Origin: Bufo bufo
Lineage: Eukaryota > Chordata > Amphibia > Anura > Bufonidae
Reading direction: 5' to 3'
NCBI RefSeq assembly: GCF_905171765.1
Contig: NC_053390.1
Coordinates: 591,753,793-591,817,792 of the forward strand
DNA length: 64,000 nucleotides
A program made the translations under genes and the position numbers. The notes below the pieces were generated by a model. The model was not told the DNA's origin and ran no database searches. It saw only the letters and a program-made list of their open reading frames with translations. Of the stretch, positions 1-11,078 are shown piece after piece; the first letter of the stretch is position 1, and each line of letters begins with the position of its first letter.

Positions 1-1640
1 TACTGGGTGATGCAGCGGTTGAACAGCAAATATATTTTTTGGCCACTAATACACATCAAAAAGGGCTGTCATTTTCTTCATTTTCTCACTTCACCACACA
101 ACGCAAATCCTTTTTTTTTGTGCCACTAATACATTTCAAAAAGGGCTTTAGAACATACAACTGCACCGCTGAATGGAAAATATATATTTTTTTGCCACTA
201 ATACACGCCAAATAAGGCTGTAATTTTCTCACTTCACCACAAAATGGCAAATACTTTTTTTGTGCTACTAATACACACCACAAAAGGCTTAAAAACATAT
301 AACTTCAACGCTGAACGGCAAATAATATATATTCTTTTGCCACTGATACACACCAAAATGGGCTTTAGAACATATAACTGCACAACTGAACGGCAAATAG
401 GCCCTTGTTTTTTTTCCACTTAAACACGCCACAAATGGCTTTAGAACATATAACTGCACCGCTGAACGTCAAATAATATATATATTTTTGCCACTAATAC
501 ATACGCGCCAAAATGGGCTTTTAGAACCTTTAACTGCGCCGCTGAATGGCAAATATATATTTTTTTGCCACTAATACACGCCAAAAAGGCTGTCATTTTC
601 TCACTTCACCACACAACAGCAAATACTTTTTGTGCCACTAATACATGCCACAAAAGGCTTTAGAACATATAGTTGCACTGCTGAACGGCAAATATATATA
701 TTTTTTGCCACTAAAACATGACAAAAGGGCTTTAGAACATATAACTGCACCACTGAGCAAAAAATAATAAATATTTCTTTGCCACTAATACATGCCTAAA
801 TGGGCTTTAGAACATATGACTGCTCCTGTCATGGACGTTCCCGTGACAGGTGCCAGGAGATTAGTGAGACTGGCAACACGTGGTTTGATCTGACAGGTTT
901 CTTGTGGATCAATTTGTGTTTGTGTTGTTTTTGGTAATGGACACACCCCTTGGTTCAGGTGTTGCCTATGTGGTCATTTTACCTTCCTTATTTATTGTGG
1001 CTTCTCGCACCATGCTGTGCGTTTTATAGCTTCAGTCTTGTTGTGGATTGTCAGTGTTTGGATCTAGGCGGAGTTCCTGCGCTTCCATAGCCATTTGAAG
1101 TTAAGTGCCTTCTTCCCCTTTTGTTTATTGTGTGGGTTTACTTGTGTTGCTCTTTTCCCTGTCATTTGTGTTTAGGCCTGAGGAAGACTCCCGTTCATCC
1201 TACCATTTGAAGGAACAGGTTGTCTCTTGTCTACCTTCGGGTTCATTTCATACTTACATTCAGTCAGGGCTTGGATTAGGAGGTGACCTGCTCCTTTCCC
1301 TAGTTTCCAGGCCTTTTCCCCTCACCCCTTTCCCTCCTACTTTCGGTGCTGGTTTCCCTCCCACACTAAAGCATGACAGCACCGCTGAACTGCAAATAGG
1401 CCCTTATTTTTTCCACTTATACACGCCACAAAAGGCTTTAGAACATATAACTGCACCGCTGAAGGGCAAATAATATATTTTTTTTTTGCCACTAATACAC
1501 GCCAAAAAGGGCTTTAGAACATATAACTGCACTGCTTTAATTTTCTCACTTCACCACGCAATGGCTAATAAGCCCTTTTTTTTACACTAATACAAACTAA
1601 AAAATACTTTAGAACATATAACTGCACAAGGGCAAATAAG
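1..1640. repeat. ~75-bp minisatellite inside a hAT-like element
   Basis: A tandem array of a 70-78-bp unit. Each unit carries a gccactaatacacgcc block, a ggctttagaacatataactg block and a ccgctgaacggcaaata block followed by an AT-rich run. Unit starts recur near 41, 121, 193, 263, 338, 412, 489 and 566. The array resumes after the LTR at 1379 with the same units. The left edge lies outside the window. Short reading frames here come from the repeat and are not genes. The array is probably internal to the element that ends at 2233. Confidence 0.85.
827..1378. mobile_element. Solo LTR of an LTR retrotransposon
   Basis: A 552-bp block interrupts one minisatellite unit. It begins TGTCATG and ends CATGACA, a perfect 7-bp inverted repeat with TG...CA termini. 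The flanks are gctcc (822-826) and gcacc (1379-1383), a 5-bp TSD with one mismatch; uninterrupted units read gcacc here. There is no internal gag-pol, so this is a solo LTR left by LTR-LTR recombination. A 122-codon frame that starts inside it runs on into the minisatellite and is not a credible gene. The family is not identified. It does not resemble the gypsy LTR at 60765. Confidence 0.75.
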
Positions 1641-1680
1641 ACGTAAAAATATTTCCTTTTAATAAACCTTGTTAATGGCT

Positions 1681-2233
1681 GTATCCAATATCAAGAATGC
1701 ACCCCAATATCAAGAATGGTTTGCTGGAATTAGAGAGCTGTATAATGACAAATTGGATCCCCAGTCAGTGCAGCAAGGTGTAAAAGGATTGTTCCTACTA
1801 CCAAGGCTGTAAACTCCCCTACTGAACCCGTTTCTGCTTCAATACTGTATAATGATTCCTCCCTATCCTTTACCTGAACTTCTATACAGCAAAATAAAAG
1901 TTTAAAAGTATTTTCTACCACTGTCCCTAGTGCCTGCTGATGTCTCTCCCTGCACTAAGTACACTGGAAAATGGCAAAATCCAAGATTGCTGCCACTATT
2001 TATAGGGCTGTGACATCACAGGGCTGGCTGGCTGCTGATTGGCTGCATGCATGGCATTGTGGGTGATTCCTCATTCCCAGAGTTCCTTGCTCCATGTCCT
2101 AACACGTGCAGAAGCCATTTTAAATGTGATTCGTTACCACGAAGCGCGAGGAAATTCGTATTCGGTGCAAATCAAATTTTTCCTTAAATTCGGATCGAAT
2201 TCCACTTCGTAAACTTTGATTCGCTCATTTCTA
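1681..2233. mobile_element. Right arm of a hAT-like non-autonomous element
   Basis: The segment ends in the inverted-repeat block gattcgctcatttcta. This matches the terminal consensus tagngntgagcgaat seen inverted at the ends of four TSD-bounded elements in this window (7445, 51186, 57640 and 59269). The subterminal part (ggaaattcgtattcgg..., 2150-2215) resembles that of the 57640-58042 element. The left end and TSD lie outside the window, so superfamily assignment rests on the terminus alone. No transposase coding was seen. Confidence 0.55.
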
Positions 2234-2577
2234 ATAAAAATATACTAAAAATTCATGTAAATCTTCAAATAAAACCAGTTATGTGCCATAGTCAATCAAA
2301 TGCCAAGAATATTTACAGCAAAACTAGCCGCTGGGCCATAGTGGTAGTTGTTGATCTTGGTATCCCACCTTATATCTACCCCCAGTTTTGGAATACCATA
2401 TATAAATGTTGAGCTGAATTTATATTATTATTTTTATTTTTATATGATTAAAAAGTAGACAATTGTAGTTTCATAATACAGCACAGCTAGCCGCTATTCA
2501 CATAACATACTCCAAAAGTCCTCAAAGTTCCATGTTGTCATCTCAACATATTTGATCTTTTAGGCAGATATTGTTTA
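2234..2577. other. Unassigned AT-rich spacer
   Basis: I see no gene, RNA or clear repeat here. It lies between the hAT-like terminus and the next TTAA element. Confidence 0.5.
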
Positions 2578-2581
2578 TTAA

Positions 2582-3040
2582 AGGGGTTGTCTGGGTTCAG
2601 AGCTGAACCCAGACATACCTCCATTTTCTCCCAGGCAGCCCCCTGACTTGATCATCGGAGCAGTTCATGCTCCGATGCTCTCCTTTGCCCTGCGCTAAAT
2701 CGCGCAGGGCAAAGACATTTCCAAGAGCTCCGGTGACATACCGGGCTCTCCATGGGCTGCCAGGGAGCCCGGTGACGTCTCCGGCACTGATGGGCAGACT
2801 TTAGCGCTGCCCTAGCAAGTAAAACGGCTAGGGCCTCGCTAAGGCATGCCCATCAGAGCCGGTGACGTCACCGAACGGACTGCCGGGTGGAAGCTTCCAT
2901 CCGGCAGTGTGTTATTGTAAACAATAGAGCCCGTACCCTGCGTGATCTAGCGCAGGGTAAGGGAGCGCATGGGAGCATGAGATGCTCCGATGCCAACATC
3001 AGGGGTGCTGCCTGGGTGAAAATAAGGGTCTGTCCGGGTT
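2582..3040. mobile_element. TTAA-flanked GC-rich palindromic MITE, right end truncated
   Basis: TTAA at 2578-2581 precedes aggggttgtctgggttcag, which fits the TTAAAGG start of T2/Kolobok-type MITEs. The two arms are imperfect inverted copies: aacccagacatacc plus cccaggcagc on the left, and ggtctgtccgggtt with gctgcctgggtg on the right. The right arm stops at about 3040, so the outermost ~24 bp and the second TTAA are missing. It is non-coding. Superfamily is inferred from the TTAA site and terminal motif only. Confidence 0.6.
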
Positions 3041-3879
3041 GCCACTAATACACTTTCTTCAAAGTCCTGTGATATGATGAATATTGCATGATATTGCTTG
3101 AATTAGCAAACTACTAGTGCCAGCAATTCCAGTTCTCTGCCCACAGAGTGTCAGCTTCTGAGTAAATATGAATAATTCATCTCAGTCTCACTGTATTCAT
3201 ACATGTATACAATATATTCATTTCTTAAATATTACAATAGTGCATCTCACCCATAAGGATGTTGGTGCTATGTTTTCCATTTGCTATCTCAGTAGCACTC
3301 AGGCTGATCATCTAGCCTTGATGATCAGCTCCAGGGCTAATACCCATTATATCCATTGTAATATCACAAGACAGCAATTGAAATTAGGAAGCCCCCAGAG
3401 TGCATGCAGAAAGCTTTGGAGCACAAAGCACGGCAATTGAAAAATCAAATGGAGAACACTGCACTGAATGATTTTTCTTTCTTGGTGCCTTTTAGTGTGA
3501 GATTGTTTCGCAGGGATTAATTCTATGAATAAACTAGGTGGACACCAAGGCAATACAACACTCACTGGAACAGGTGGTTTATGGTGGCATAACCTGTGGT
3601 CACGGTTATGTCGGAATTGAAGGACAGAATCATAGTCAGCAAAGTAGAGTATGACAGCTAAAAATTGGTATTTAGGTCAACAGTGCAACAGGTACTTTAC
3701 TAGTCTAGGGATCTGCTTGTGTGATCAGGTCCGGTGACAGTCTTCATTTGAGCAATTTTAAAAGTACGCTTCAGTTTATTTAGCATCCAGCAGAACACAA
3801 GGCAACCAAGTTGTGCAATCATGCCACTAAAATAAACACAAATCTCAAAATTAAAGACCTTGTCCATTTAGGCACTTAC
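3041..3879. other. Unique-looking AT-rich spacer
   Basis: No recognisable gene, RNA or transposon. Frames of up to 90 codons occur on both strands, but they lack domains and overlap each other. This may be old single-copy DNA. Confidence 0.5.
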
Positions 3880-3883
3880 TTAA

Positions 3884-3968
3884 AGGGGGTTATCCCATGA
3901 CTAATGTAAGAAATGAAAATCAGACATCTTATAGTACATGACAACCTCTTTCTAACAAAGCTAGAACC
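3884..3968. mobile_element. Left end of a T2-like MITE
   Basis: TTAA (3880-3883) is followed by agggggttatcccatgac. The element is cut after about 85 bp, where hAT-related sequence begins. No right arm was found beyond that block. Confidence 0.5.
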
Positions 3969-5853
3969 TGTAAAGTTCGGGTCCGTACCGAACTTTAGGA
4001 TTTTTGGACCCAAAACCGAACATTTCAGTAAAAGTTCGGGTTCGGGATCAGTGTGCGTCGATTTCTGAGCGCTTTTTGAAACGCTGCAGAGCAGCCAATC
4101 AACAAGTGTTTAAATGTCTGACCTTAGAAGCCATCACAGCCATGCCTACTAATGGCATGGATGTGATTGGCCAGTGCAGCATGTGACCTAGACTCTATAT
4201 AAGCTGGAGTCATGTAGCACTGCACGTCACTCTGCTGTTACTAGTGTAGGGAGAGGATGTTGCTGGTGATTTCAGGGAGAGAATAGGAGAGCATCTGTGA
4301 TCAGAACTTGAATCTAACTCAGCGATCTACATACATTTAGTTGTGTGGGTGCAGTGCACAATCTTTTTACCCTGCCCTGAGCCCAGTGACAAAAAAAAAC
4401 AACTTTTATCCGTCTGTTGGTTAGGTGGGCGGCGGCCATTTTATGCAAGCTCAATGCACCAGCACTGCATCTGAGCTTTTGTGACATTCATATCCAAGCT
4501 TGAAATACTGCACTAATAATCTTGATCTTTAAAAATTTGGTGCATTTGCACTATTAGTCAGTGTGCAATTTAAGCTAGAAATACAGCCATAATTTTCTGG
4601 GTTTTTAAAAACACCCTTTTTTGCCAAAATACACAATTTTACAGCCCTTGCAGCATCAGCACGTGTGAAATTCAAGGGTTATATACAGCTTTCATATTCA
4701 GTTAGTAAAAAAACACCCAGTTTGGGCAAATTTAATTGCGGCCTAGTCTGGATCAGTACGTGTGAGATACACCCTTTAGATACTGTGGTTCTATTCAGTT
4801 ATTTGAAATACAGCCATTTTGGGCAAACAAATTTAATTGCGGCCTAGTCTGGATCAGTCGCTGTGAGATACACCATTTAGATACTGTGGTTATATTCTTC
4901 TATTAATAAAACATCCTTTTTGGGGCAAAATACACAATTTTTCTGGCCTTGCAGCATCAGCACGTGTCAAATTCAAGGGTTATATACTGCTCTCATATTC
5001 AGTTATTAAACAAACACCCATTTTGGGCACAAATATTTAATTGCGGCCTAGTCTGGATCAGGGCATGTGAGATACACCCTTTACTTACTGTCGTTCTATT
5101 CTGCTATTAAACACCCATTTAGGGATCCTAAATTTGAGAAATATGAGGAGAGCGTCAAATAAGGGACGTGGCCCAGGTCATAGTGCTGCTGGTGGAGCTC
5201 CTGTTGCAGGGAGAGGATGTGGTCGATCTGTGCCAGCTACATGCACAAGTCAAACCTTTTCCTCAGGTGCGAGTAGGCGACAGCCAATGTGGACAAGCTC
5301 ACGTTCATTAAAATGAACCAGGCATGGATATCACAGGACTTGTCCGTACCTTGTGCAGAATAGACATGTATACCGGCACTAAGCAGCCATTGTTATACTG
5401 CAGCGCAATTGCTCATTCTTGTATTTTGGATATTTCACACTCTTTTGGAGTATACCGTAATTAAAAAATAAAAATAAAAACAAAAAGCAGTATAGGCTAC
5501 CTCGTCCTCCTCCACCGCCGCTTTCACCTACTCCGCCACATCCACCGCCTTCTCAACCTCCTACTCCATATGGACCTCGTCCTCCTAGATCAAGATTATA
5601 TTTTTTTATTTTTACGTATTTTATGTTATTTAAAGTCATTTCCCTATCCACTTTTGTTTGCAGAGCACTTGCCATGCTCTTAACCACATTTTGATGCCAT
5701 TTACTTTTTTACAGCCATTTTAGTGCTCCAAAGTTCGGGTCCCCATTGAGTTCAATGAAGTTCGAGGTCAAGTTCGGGTCCCGAACTCGAACTTTTTTGT
5801 GAAGTTCGTCCGAACCCGTCGAACCCGAACATCTAGGTGTCCGCTCAACTCTA
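3969..5853 (+). mobile_element. Internal-deletion derivative of the 7445-18321 hAT family
   Basis: The right terminus (gttcgggttcgac-type sequence ending gtccgctcaactcta) is the reverse complement of the left terminus of the 10.9-kb hAT element. The left part (agttcgggtccgtaccgaac, then gcagccaatcaacaag) matches the right subterminal region of that element in reverse. The copy is therefore inverted relative to it. The outermost left TIR is missing and the join to T2-like sequence is near 3969. Between 4660 and 5100 a ~100-200-bp motif with aattgcggcctagtctggat recurs at least three times. Only the two ends of the transposase gene remain (see 5134-5316). Confidence 0.75.
5134..5316 (+). pseudogene. 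hAT transposase remnant, N-terminus fused to C-terminal end
   Basis: A 60-codon frame. Residues 4-48 (MRRASNKGRG then AGRGCGRS) match the first ~48 residues of the hAT transposase at 15352 (MRKTSNKGRG, AGRGRGRS). The frame then jumps to the extreme 3' end of the same gene: cagccaatgtggacaagct, the same bases that occur near 11990-12010 on the minus strand. About 3.2 kb of coding sequence is deleted. BED finger, catalytic core and dimerisation region are all gone, so no transposase activity is expected. Whether the short product is made is unknown. Confidence 0.75.
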
Positions 5854-5866
5854 ATAATAAATTAAA

Positions 5867-6351
5867 AGCTACTTTCACACTCGCGTTTTCTGTGGATCGG
5901 TCTTGTATCTGCACAGACGGATCCGCACCAATAATGCAAACACTTGTATCCGTTAATGCCAGATCCGTTTGCATTATTCATTAAAAAAAAGTCTAAGTCA
6001 AAATGAATCCATTTTGACTTACATTGAAAGTCAATGGGGATGGATCCGTTTTCAATTGCACATATTGTGTCAGTGAAAAACAGATCCGCCCTATTGACTT
6101 ACATTGTAAGTCTAGACGGATTCGTTTGGCTCCGCATAGTCAGACAGTCACCAAAACTCAGCAAGCTGCGTTTTAGTGACCATCTAAAAAACGCAACGGA
6201 GACCAAACGCAGCCAAATTGATACATTCTGAAAAGAAAATCCTTATCCATTCAGAATGCATTGGGGCTGAACTTATCCATTTTGGGCCGCTTGTGAGAGC
6301 CTTGAAACGGATCTCACAAGCGGACCCAGAAACGCCAGTGTGAAAGTAGCC
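5867..6351. mobile_element. Palindromic MITE with agctactttcacac termini
   Basis: Left terminus agctactttcacactcgcg and right terminus cgccagtgtgaaagtagcc are inverted repeats. Internal blocks with gatccg motifs are also arranged symmetrically. It is non-coding, and I see no clear TSD. The repeated gatccg/cggatc pattern recurs in MITEs at 46674 and 52401. The superfamily is uncertain; PIF/Harbinger-like is possible. Confidence 0.6.
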
Positions 6352-7003
6352 TAAGTACTAATATACTCTTATGATCCCGAAAACAGCAAGCAAATCATAC
6401 CTGGCTGCTAAAATGTCTTACATATAAGAGGTTTAACAACAAAAGAAACCCAACAAACTAAACAGATGTCACAGATCAGCGGATGTGAGCCCACTGTGCC
6501 ACTGACTGGCTATGCTCTGGAGGGACGTGTCTAGGCAACTACCTGGTCTTCACTAGAGCCTCAGATGGTGAGGATGGACTTGAGCCATTAGGATAGTTGC
6601 CAGGGGCTACTCCAGAGCAACCACCAAGTCAGTGGTAGCTGGTCCAGACAGACCAGAGGATACTTGGGTAGGTACCGCAAGTACAAGCGTAGTTAGATGG
6701 CAGAGATGTTACCAGGAGCGACAATGCAGGACCAAAGGATAGGCAGAGACGAAGTCAGACAGGCAGAGGATCAGGGCAGGCGGCACAGGAACAGGTCAGG
6801 CAATCCGGGTCGACAACAGGAGAGACTAATCAAACAGGCAGGGATCAGGCGATAAGCGAAGTCCAGAAACAAAGTGTGAGTCAATAGCACCAGTGGTTGT
6901 CAGGCTCTTTATCAAAAGACAAGGACCTTGGAACACAGGCATCTAGGAGAAGGGCTGAACCACTGAAATACCTGCAGGAGAGCCAGGATTGGTCAGCGAG
7001 GTC
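6352..7003. other. Probable retroelement-derived DNA, no gene
   Basis: The segment has a G/A-rich run of caggcagggatcagg-like motifs (6740-6860) that reads like the leader or LTR-proximal part of an LTR element, but no termini or coding domains were found. It continues at 7333-7436 beyond the inserted PLE-like fragment. The short frames on both strands have no recognisable content. Confidence 0.35.
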
Positions 7004-7017
7004 ACCTGACCTAACCC

Positions 7018-7318
7018 TTTTGAGGAAGATGGAGAAACGCACTCTACTAATTATGTTCTGGTGCCGGTCAAGGGCTGCAAGCAGCCAGTATACACTAAGT
7101 AAAGTTGAGGCACACAATTTTTAGTATTTGCAATTTCAAAGGGGAATTTATTCATTCACATCATGTAGTAGTATCATCCGTTTGCCCAATATATTTCATA
7201 ATATGAACAGTTTTCCTAAACCGGACGTTTCGGTCGCGCAGGACCTTCATCTGCGGTTTTATCTGTTCAAACGGGTGTGTGGGCTTGCGGGGCGCTGGAT
7301 GCTGGACTTTACTTCGTG
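7018..7318 (-). mobile_element. Short PLE-like retroelement insertion
   Basis: A 301-bp block lies between two copies of acctgacctaaccc (7004-7017 and 7319-7332), a perfect 14-bp TSD. Read on the minus strand, it carries a degenerate hammerhead-like motif near its 5' side (7216-7258), then an AATAAA-containing 3' part. That arrangement resembles the 3' region of Penelope-like elements. There is no coding sequence. The TSD is strong evidence of insertion; the family call is an inference. Confidence 0.55.
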
Positions 7319-7732
7319 ACCTGACCTAACCCAGCCCGCCAAGGGAGTGATGTGTGCCGCCCCTAGAGCAGGGTAACATGACACCACCCAAACTCAGGCT
7401 GTGTCCAGGGCTGAATAGAAGCTGTGGAGCGGAATCCTCAGAAGTAGAGTTGAGCGAACACCTGGATGTTCGGGTTCGAGAAGTTCGGCCGAACTTCCCG
7501 GAAATGTTCCCGAACCCGAACCGAGCTTCGTCCCGAACCCGAACCCCATTGAAGTCAATGGGGACCCGAACTTTTGGGCACTAAAAAGGCTGTAAAACAG
7601 CCCAGGAAAGAGCTAGAGGGCTGCAAAAGGCAGCAACATGTAGGTAAATCCCCTGCAAACAAATGTGGATAGGGAAATTAATTAAAATAAAAAATAAAAA
7701 TAAAAAAATGACCCAATATCAATTGGACAGAG

Positions 7733-9606
7733 GTCCCATAGCAGAGAATCTGGCTTCACGTCAGCAGAGAATCTGGCTCTTCGTGCCATAGCAAAGAATC
7801 TGGCTTCATGTCAGCAGAGAATCAGTCTCTTCATGCCATAGCAGAGAATCTGGCTTCATGTCACCCACCACTGGAAGAGGCCACTGTCACACATTTAGGC
7901 CCAGGCACCCAGGCAGAGGAGAGAGGTCCCGTAACAGAGAATCTGGCCTTATGTCAGCACAGAATCTGTCTTTATGTCATAGCAGAGAATCAGGCTTCAC
8001 GTCACCCACCACTGGAACAGGCCACTGTCACACATTTAGGCCCAGGCACCCAGGCAGAGGAGAGAGGTCCCGTAACAGAGAATCTGGCCTTATGTCAGCG
8101 CAGAATCTGTCTTCATGTCATAGCAGAGAATCAGGCTTCACGTCACCCACCACTGGAACAGGCCACTGTCACACATTTAGGCCCAGGAGCCCAGGCAGAG
8201 GAGAGAGGTCCCGTAACAGAGAATCTGGCCTTATGTCAGCACAGAATCTGTCTTCATGTCATAGCAGAGAATCAGGCTTCACGTCACCCACCACTGGAAC
8301 AGGCCACTGTCACACATTTAGGCCCAGGCACCCAGGCAGAGGAGAGAGGTCCCGTAACAGAGAATCTGGCCTTATGTCAGCGCAGAATCTGTCTTCATGT
8401 CATAGCAGAGAATCAGGCTTCACGTCACCCACCACTGGAACAGGCCACTGTCACACATTTAGGCCCAGGCACCCAGGCAGAGGAGAGAGTTCCCGTAACA
8501 GAGAATCTGGCCTTATGTCAGCGCAGAATCTGTCTTCATGTCATAGCAGAGAATCAGGCTTCACGTCACCCAGCACTGGAACAGGCCACTGTCACACATT
8601 TAGGCCCAGGCACCCAGGCAGAGGAGAGAGGTCCCGTAACAGAGAATCTGGCCTTATGTCAGCACAGAATCTGTCTTCATGTCATAGCAGAGAATCAGGC
8701 TTCACGTCACCCACCACTGGAACAGGCCACTGTCACACACAGGGGCGTACATAGAAATCACTGGGCCCCATAGCAAAAATCTGGCTCTTCATGCCATAGC
8801 AAAGAATCTGGCTTCATGTCAGCAGAGAATCAGTCTCTTCATGCCATAGCAGAGAATCTGGCTTCATGTCACCCACCACTGGAAGAGGCCACTGTCACAC
8901 ATTTAGGCCCAGGCACCCAGGCAGAGGAGAGAGGTCCCGTAACAGAGAATCTGGCCTTATGTCAGCACAGAATCTGTCTTCATGTCATAGCAGAGAATCA
9001 GGCTTCACGTCACCCACCACTGGAACAGGCCACTGTCACACATTTAGGCCCAGGAGCCCAGGCAGAGGAGAGAGGTCCCGTAACAGAGAATCTGGCCTTA
9101 TGTCAGCACAGAATCTGTCTTCATGTCATAGCAGAGAATCAGGCTTCACGTCACCCACCACTGGAACAGGCCACTGTCACACATTTAGGCCCAGGCACCC
9201 AGGCAGAGGAGAGAGGTCCCGTAACAGAGAATCTGGCCTTATGTCAGCGCAGAATCTGTCTTCATGTCATAGCAGAGAATCAGGCTTCACGTCACCCACC
9301 ACTGGAACAGGCCACTGTCACACATTTAGGCCCAGGCACCCAGGCAGAGGAGAGAGTTCCCGTAACAGAGAATCTGGCCTTATGTCAGCGCAGAATCTGT
9401 CTTCATGTCATAGCAGAGAATCAGGCTTCACGTCACCCAGCACTGGAACAGGCCACTGTCACACATTTAGGCCCAGGCACCCAGGCAGAGGAGAGAGGTC
9501 CCGTAACAGAGAATCTGGCCTTATGTCAGCACAGAATCTGTCTTCATGTCATAGCAGAGAATCAGGCTTCACGTCACCCACCACTGGAACAGGCCACTGT
9601 CACACA
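7733..9606. repeat. 141-bp satellite array in two large blocks
   Basis: The unit is exactly 141 bp; cccaggcaccc starts at 7900 and again at 8041. It contains gtcccgtaacagagaatctg, tctgtcttcatgtcatagca, cacccaccactggaacagg and ccactgtcacacatttagg. Block A (to 8739) has about seven units and block B (8776-9606) about six. Both begin with the same divergent leader (cagcagagaatcagtctctt at 7811 and 8819). The array resumes at 11631-11800 beyond a hAT insertion. As 141 is divisible by three, long frames stay open without coding meaning. Confidence 0.92.
8740..8776. mobile_element. 37-bp copy of the 9607 hAT left end
   Basis: The sequence caggggcgtacatagaaatc, then actgggccccatagcaa, repeats the left terminus of the hAT at 9607. 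It is preceded by the same gtcacaca (8732-8739) that forms that element's TSD. It joins straight into satellite leader DNA. It is best read as the seam of a duplication that copied the satellite together with the start of the inserted element. Confidence 0.85.
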
Positions 9607-10028
9607 CAGGGGCGTACATAGAAATCACTGGGCCCATAGCAAGAATCTGACTTGGGCCCCCTAACCCTGCCCTGGCTCCTCCCCCTGCCACACCCCCATT
9701 TGCCAATAAAGAAATGTATACTTGACCTACTGAAACAGTTAGGGATAAATCTTTTTTATTTTATTTTTCATTACCTCTCATACACCGCTGATATGACAGT
9801 GCTGTATGGGAGTAAGGAGCTCACTGGGGCTGCAGTGAGCCATGCACAGCACACATCACTGCTCCTGCCCGTCTGCTTTGGTAAAGCTGGACATAGATGG
9901 GCTATGTGGACTTTAGCAGAGTGGGCACAGGACAGTGGACACAGGGCGCGATATGTATGCGAGCACAGCTGAATGAGTGCCTGTGTCCACTGTGCTAAGG
10001 CCTGACATAGCCCATCCCCACATCTTAA

Positions 10029-10885
10029 CCCCTTTGCTACCAGCGCCATTTTTTCATCACTTCTCTAACACCCAAAAATGTGATAAAAAAAGGCACACAC
10101 ATTCCAAAATGGTATCAATAAAAACTACAGTTCATACAGCAAAAAATGAGCACCCACACAGATCAGTAGATATAACTATAAAAAAAAAGTTATGGGGGTC
10201 AGAATATGGTGATGTGAAAAAGTAAATAACTTTTTTTTCAAAGTTTTAATTTATTTTACACTATTTACACATAAAAAAAACTGTACATATGTGGTATCAT
10301 TGTAATCGTACTGACTCAGAGAATGAAGGGCACAGGTCAGTTTTGTCGCAAAGAGAACACCGTAGGAACAAAACCCATAAAACTGTGGAGAATTATTATT
10401 TTTTCACCCCATTTGGAATTTTTTTTGCCCGCTCCCCACTACATTGTATGCCATATGAAAGAACAACTTCTCCCGCAAAAATTAAGCCCTCATATATCTA
10501 TGTGAATGGAAAAATAAAAAAGTTATGGCTGAAGGAAGATACGGAAGAAAAACGAAAATACATAAACGAAAAAAAAATAAAAAACTCCAGTATCCGAAAA
10601 ATGCCCCCCAAAATGCCCAGGCACCGCATACAGATAATACTTATGCCCAGTGGGGGGGGGGGGGGCAGCCAATAGCAGGCCGTGTCGGAAATGAGCCTCC
10701 CTAGCGTCACCCGCGATGCTAGGGAGGCTCGTTTCCATCGTGGCCTGCTATTGGCTGCCCCCCCCCCATGTCGCTGGATGTTTTCATCTGCGTGACGGGA
10801 TGGGGGCAGTGGCGGCTGTGTGGGCATCAGGAGCAATGTGGGTGCCGGAGAATGAGGTAAGTACGGTGCCCTGGCATTTTAGGGG
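10029..10885. mobile_element. Probable TTAA-type element nested in the hAT
   Basis: TTAA at 10025-10028 followed by cccctttgc, and tttaggggttag at 10878-10889, give opposing ends. The T-rich/A-rich interior with aaaaagttatggggg-like runs resembles that of the TTAA elements at 20060 and 51933. The right TSD reads TTAG, so one base has changed or the boundary is slightly different. It is non-coding; frames on both strands are by-products of low complexity. Confidence 0.4.
10651..10768. repeat. Long hairpin with poly-G/poly-C base
   Basis: A G run plus cagccaatagcaggcc on the left pairs with ggcctgctattggctg plus a C run on the right. The arms continue inward through gagcctccctagc and gctagggaggctc. 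A stem of more than 40 bp is possible. Confidence 0.8.
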
Positions 10886-10961
10886 TTAGATAGCACAGTG
10901 TGAACATAGCCACTAATCATGTCCCCACCCCCGCAAGGTGACTGATGTGCTGGGAAGGGGG

Positions 10962-11078
10962 GGCCCTGTAGGTTCATAGAGGACTCAGGAGGACAGCGTG
11001 CTCCCCCCGGGGGAAGGGGGAGGGTTAGGAGGAAACCACACTGTCCTCCTGAGTCCTCTATGATCTTACAGGGCCCCC
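10962..11078. repeat. Inverted repeat, gggccctgtag / acagggccc
   Basis: The left arm includes atagaggactcaggaggaca and the right arm tgtcctcctgagtcctctat, a 20-bp perfect match extended by gggccct ends. It sits in the right half of the hAT at 9607. Confidence 0.8.

Noticed and set aside
1105..1473. 122-codon frame starting with a hydrophobic segment
   Set aside because: It lies mostly in a solo LTR and runs into the minisatellite; not a plausible secreted protein gene.
3041..3053. gccactaatacac matching the minisatellite at the window start
   Set aside because: Only 13 bp; too short to show shared origin without longer similarity.
7808..9664. Long frames of 251-321 codons with 47-residue repeats
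   Set aside because: They arise from a 141-bp satellite whose length is a multiple of three, and two frames are open at once. No domain, intron or start context supports a gene.
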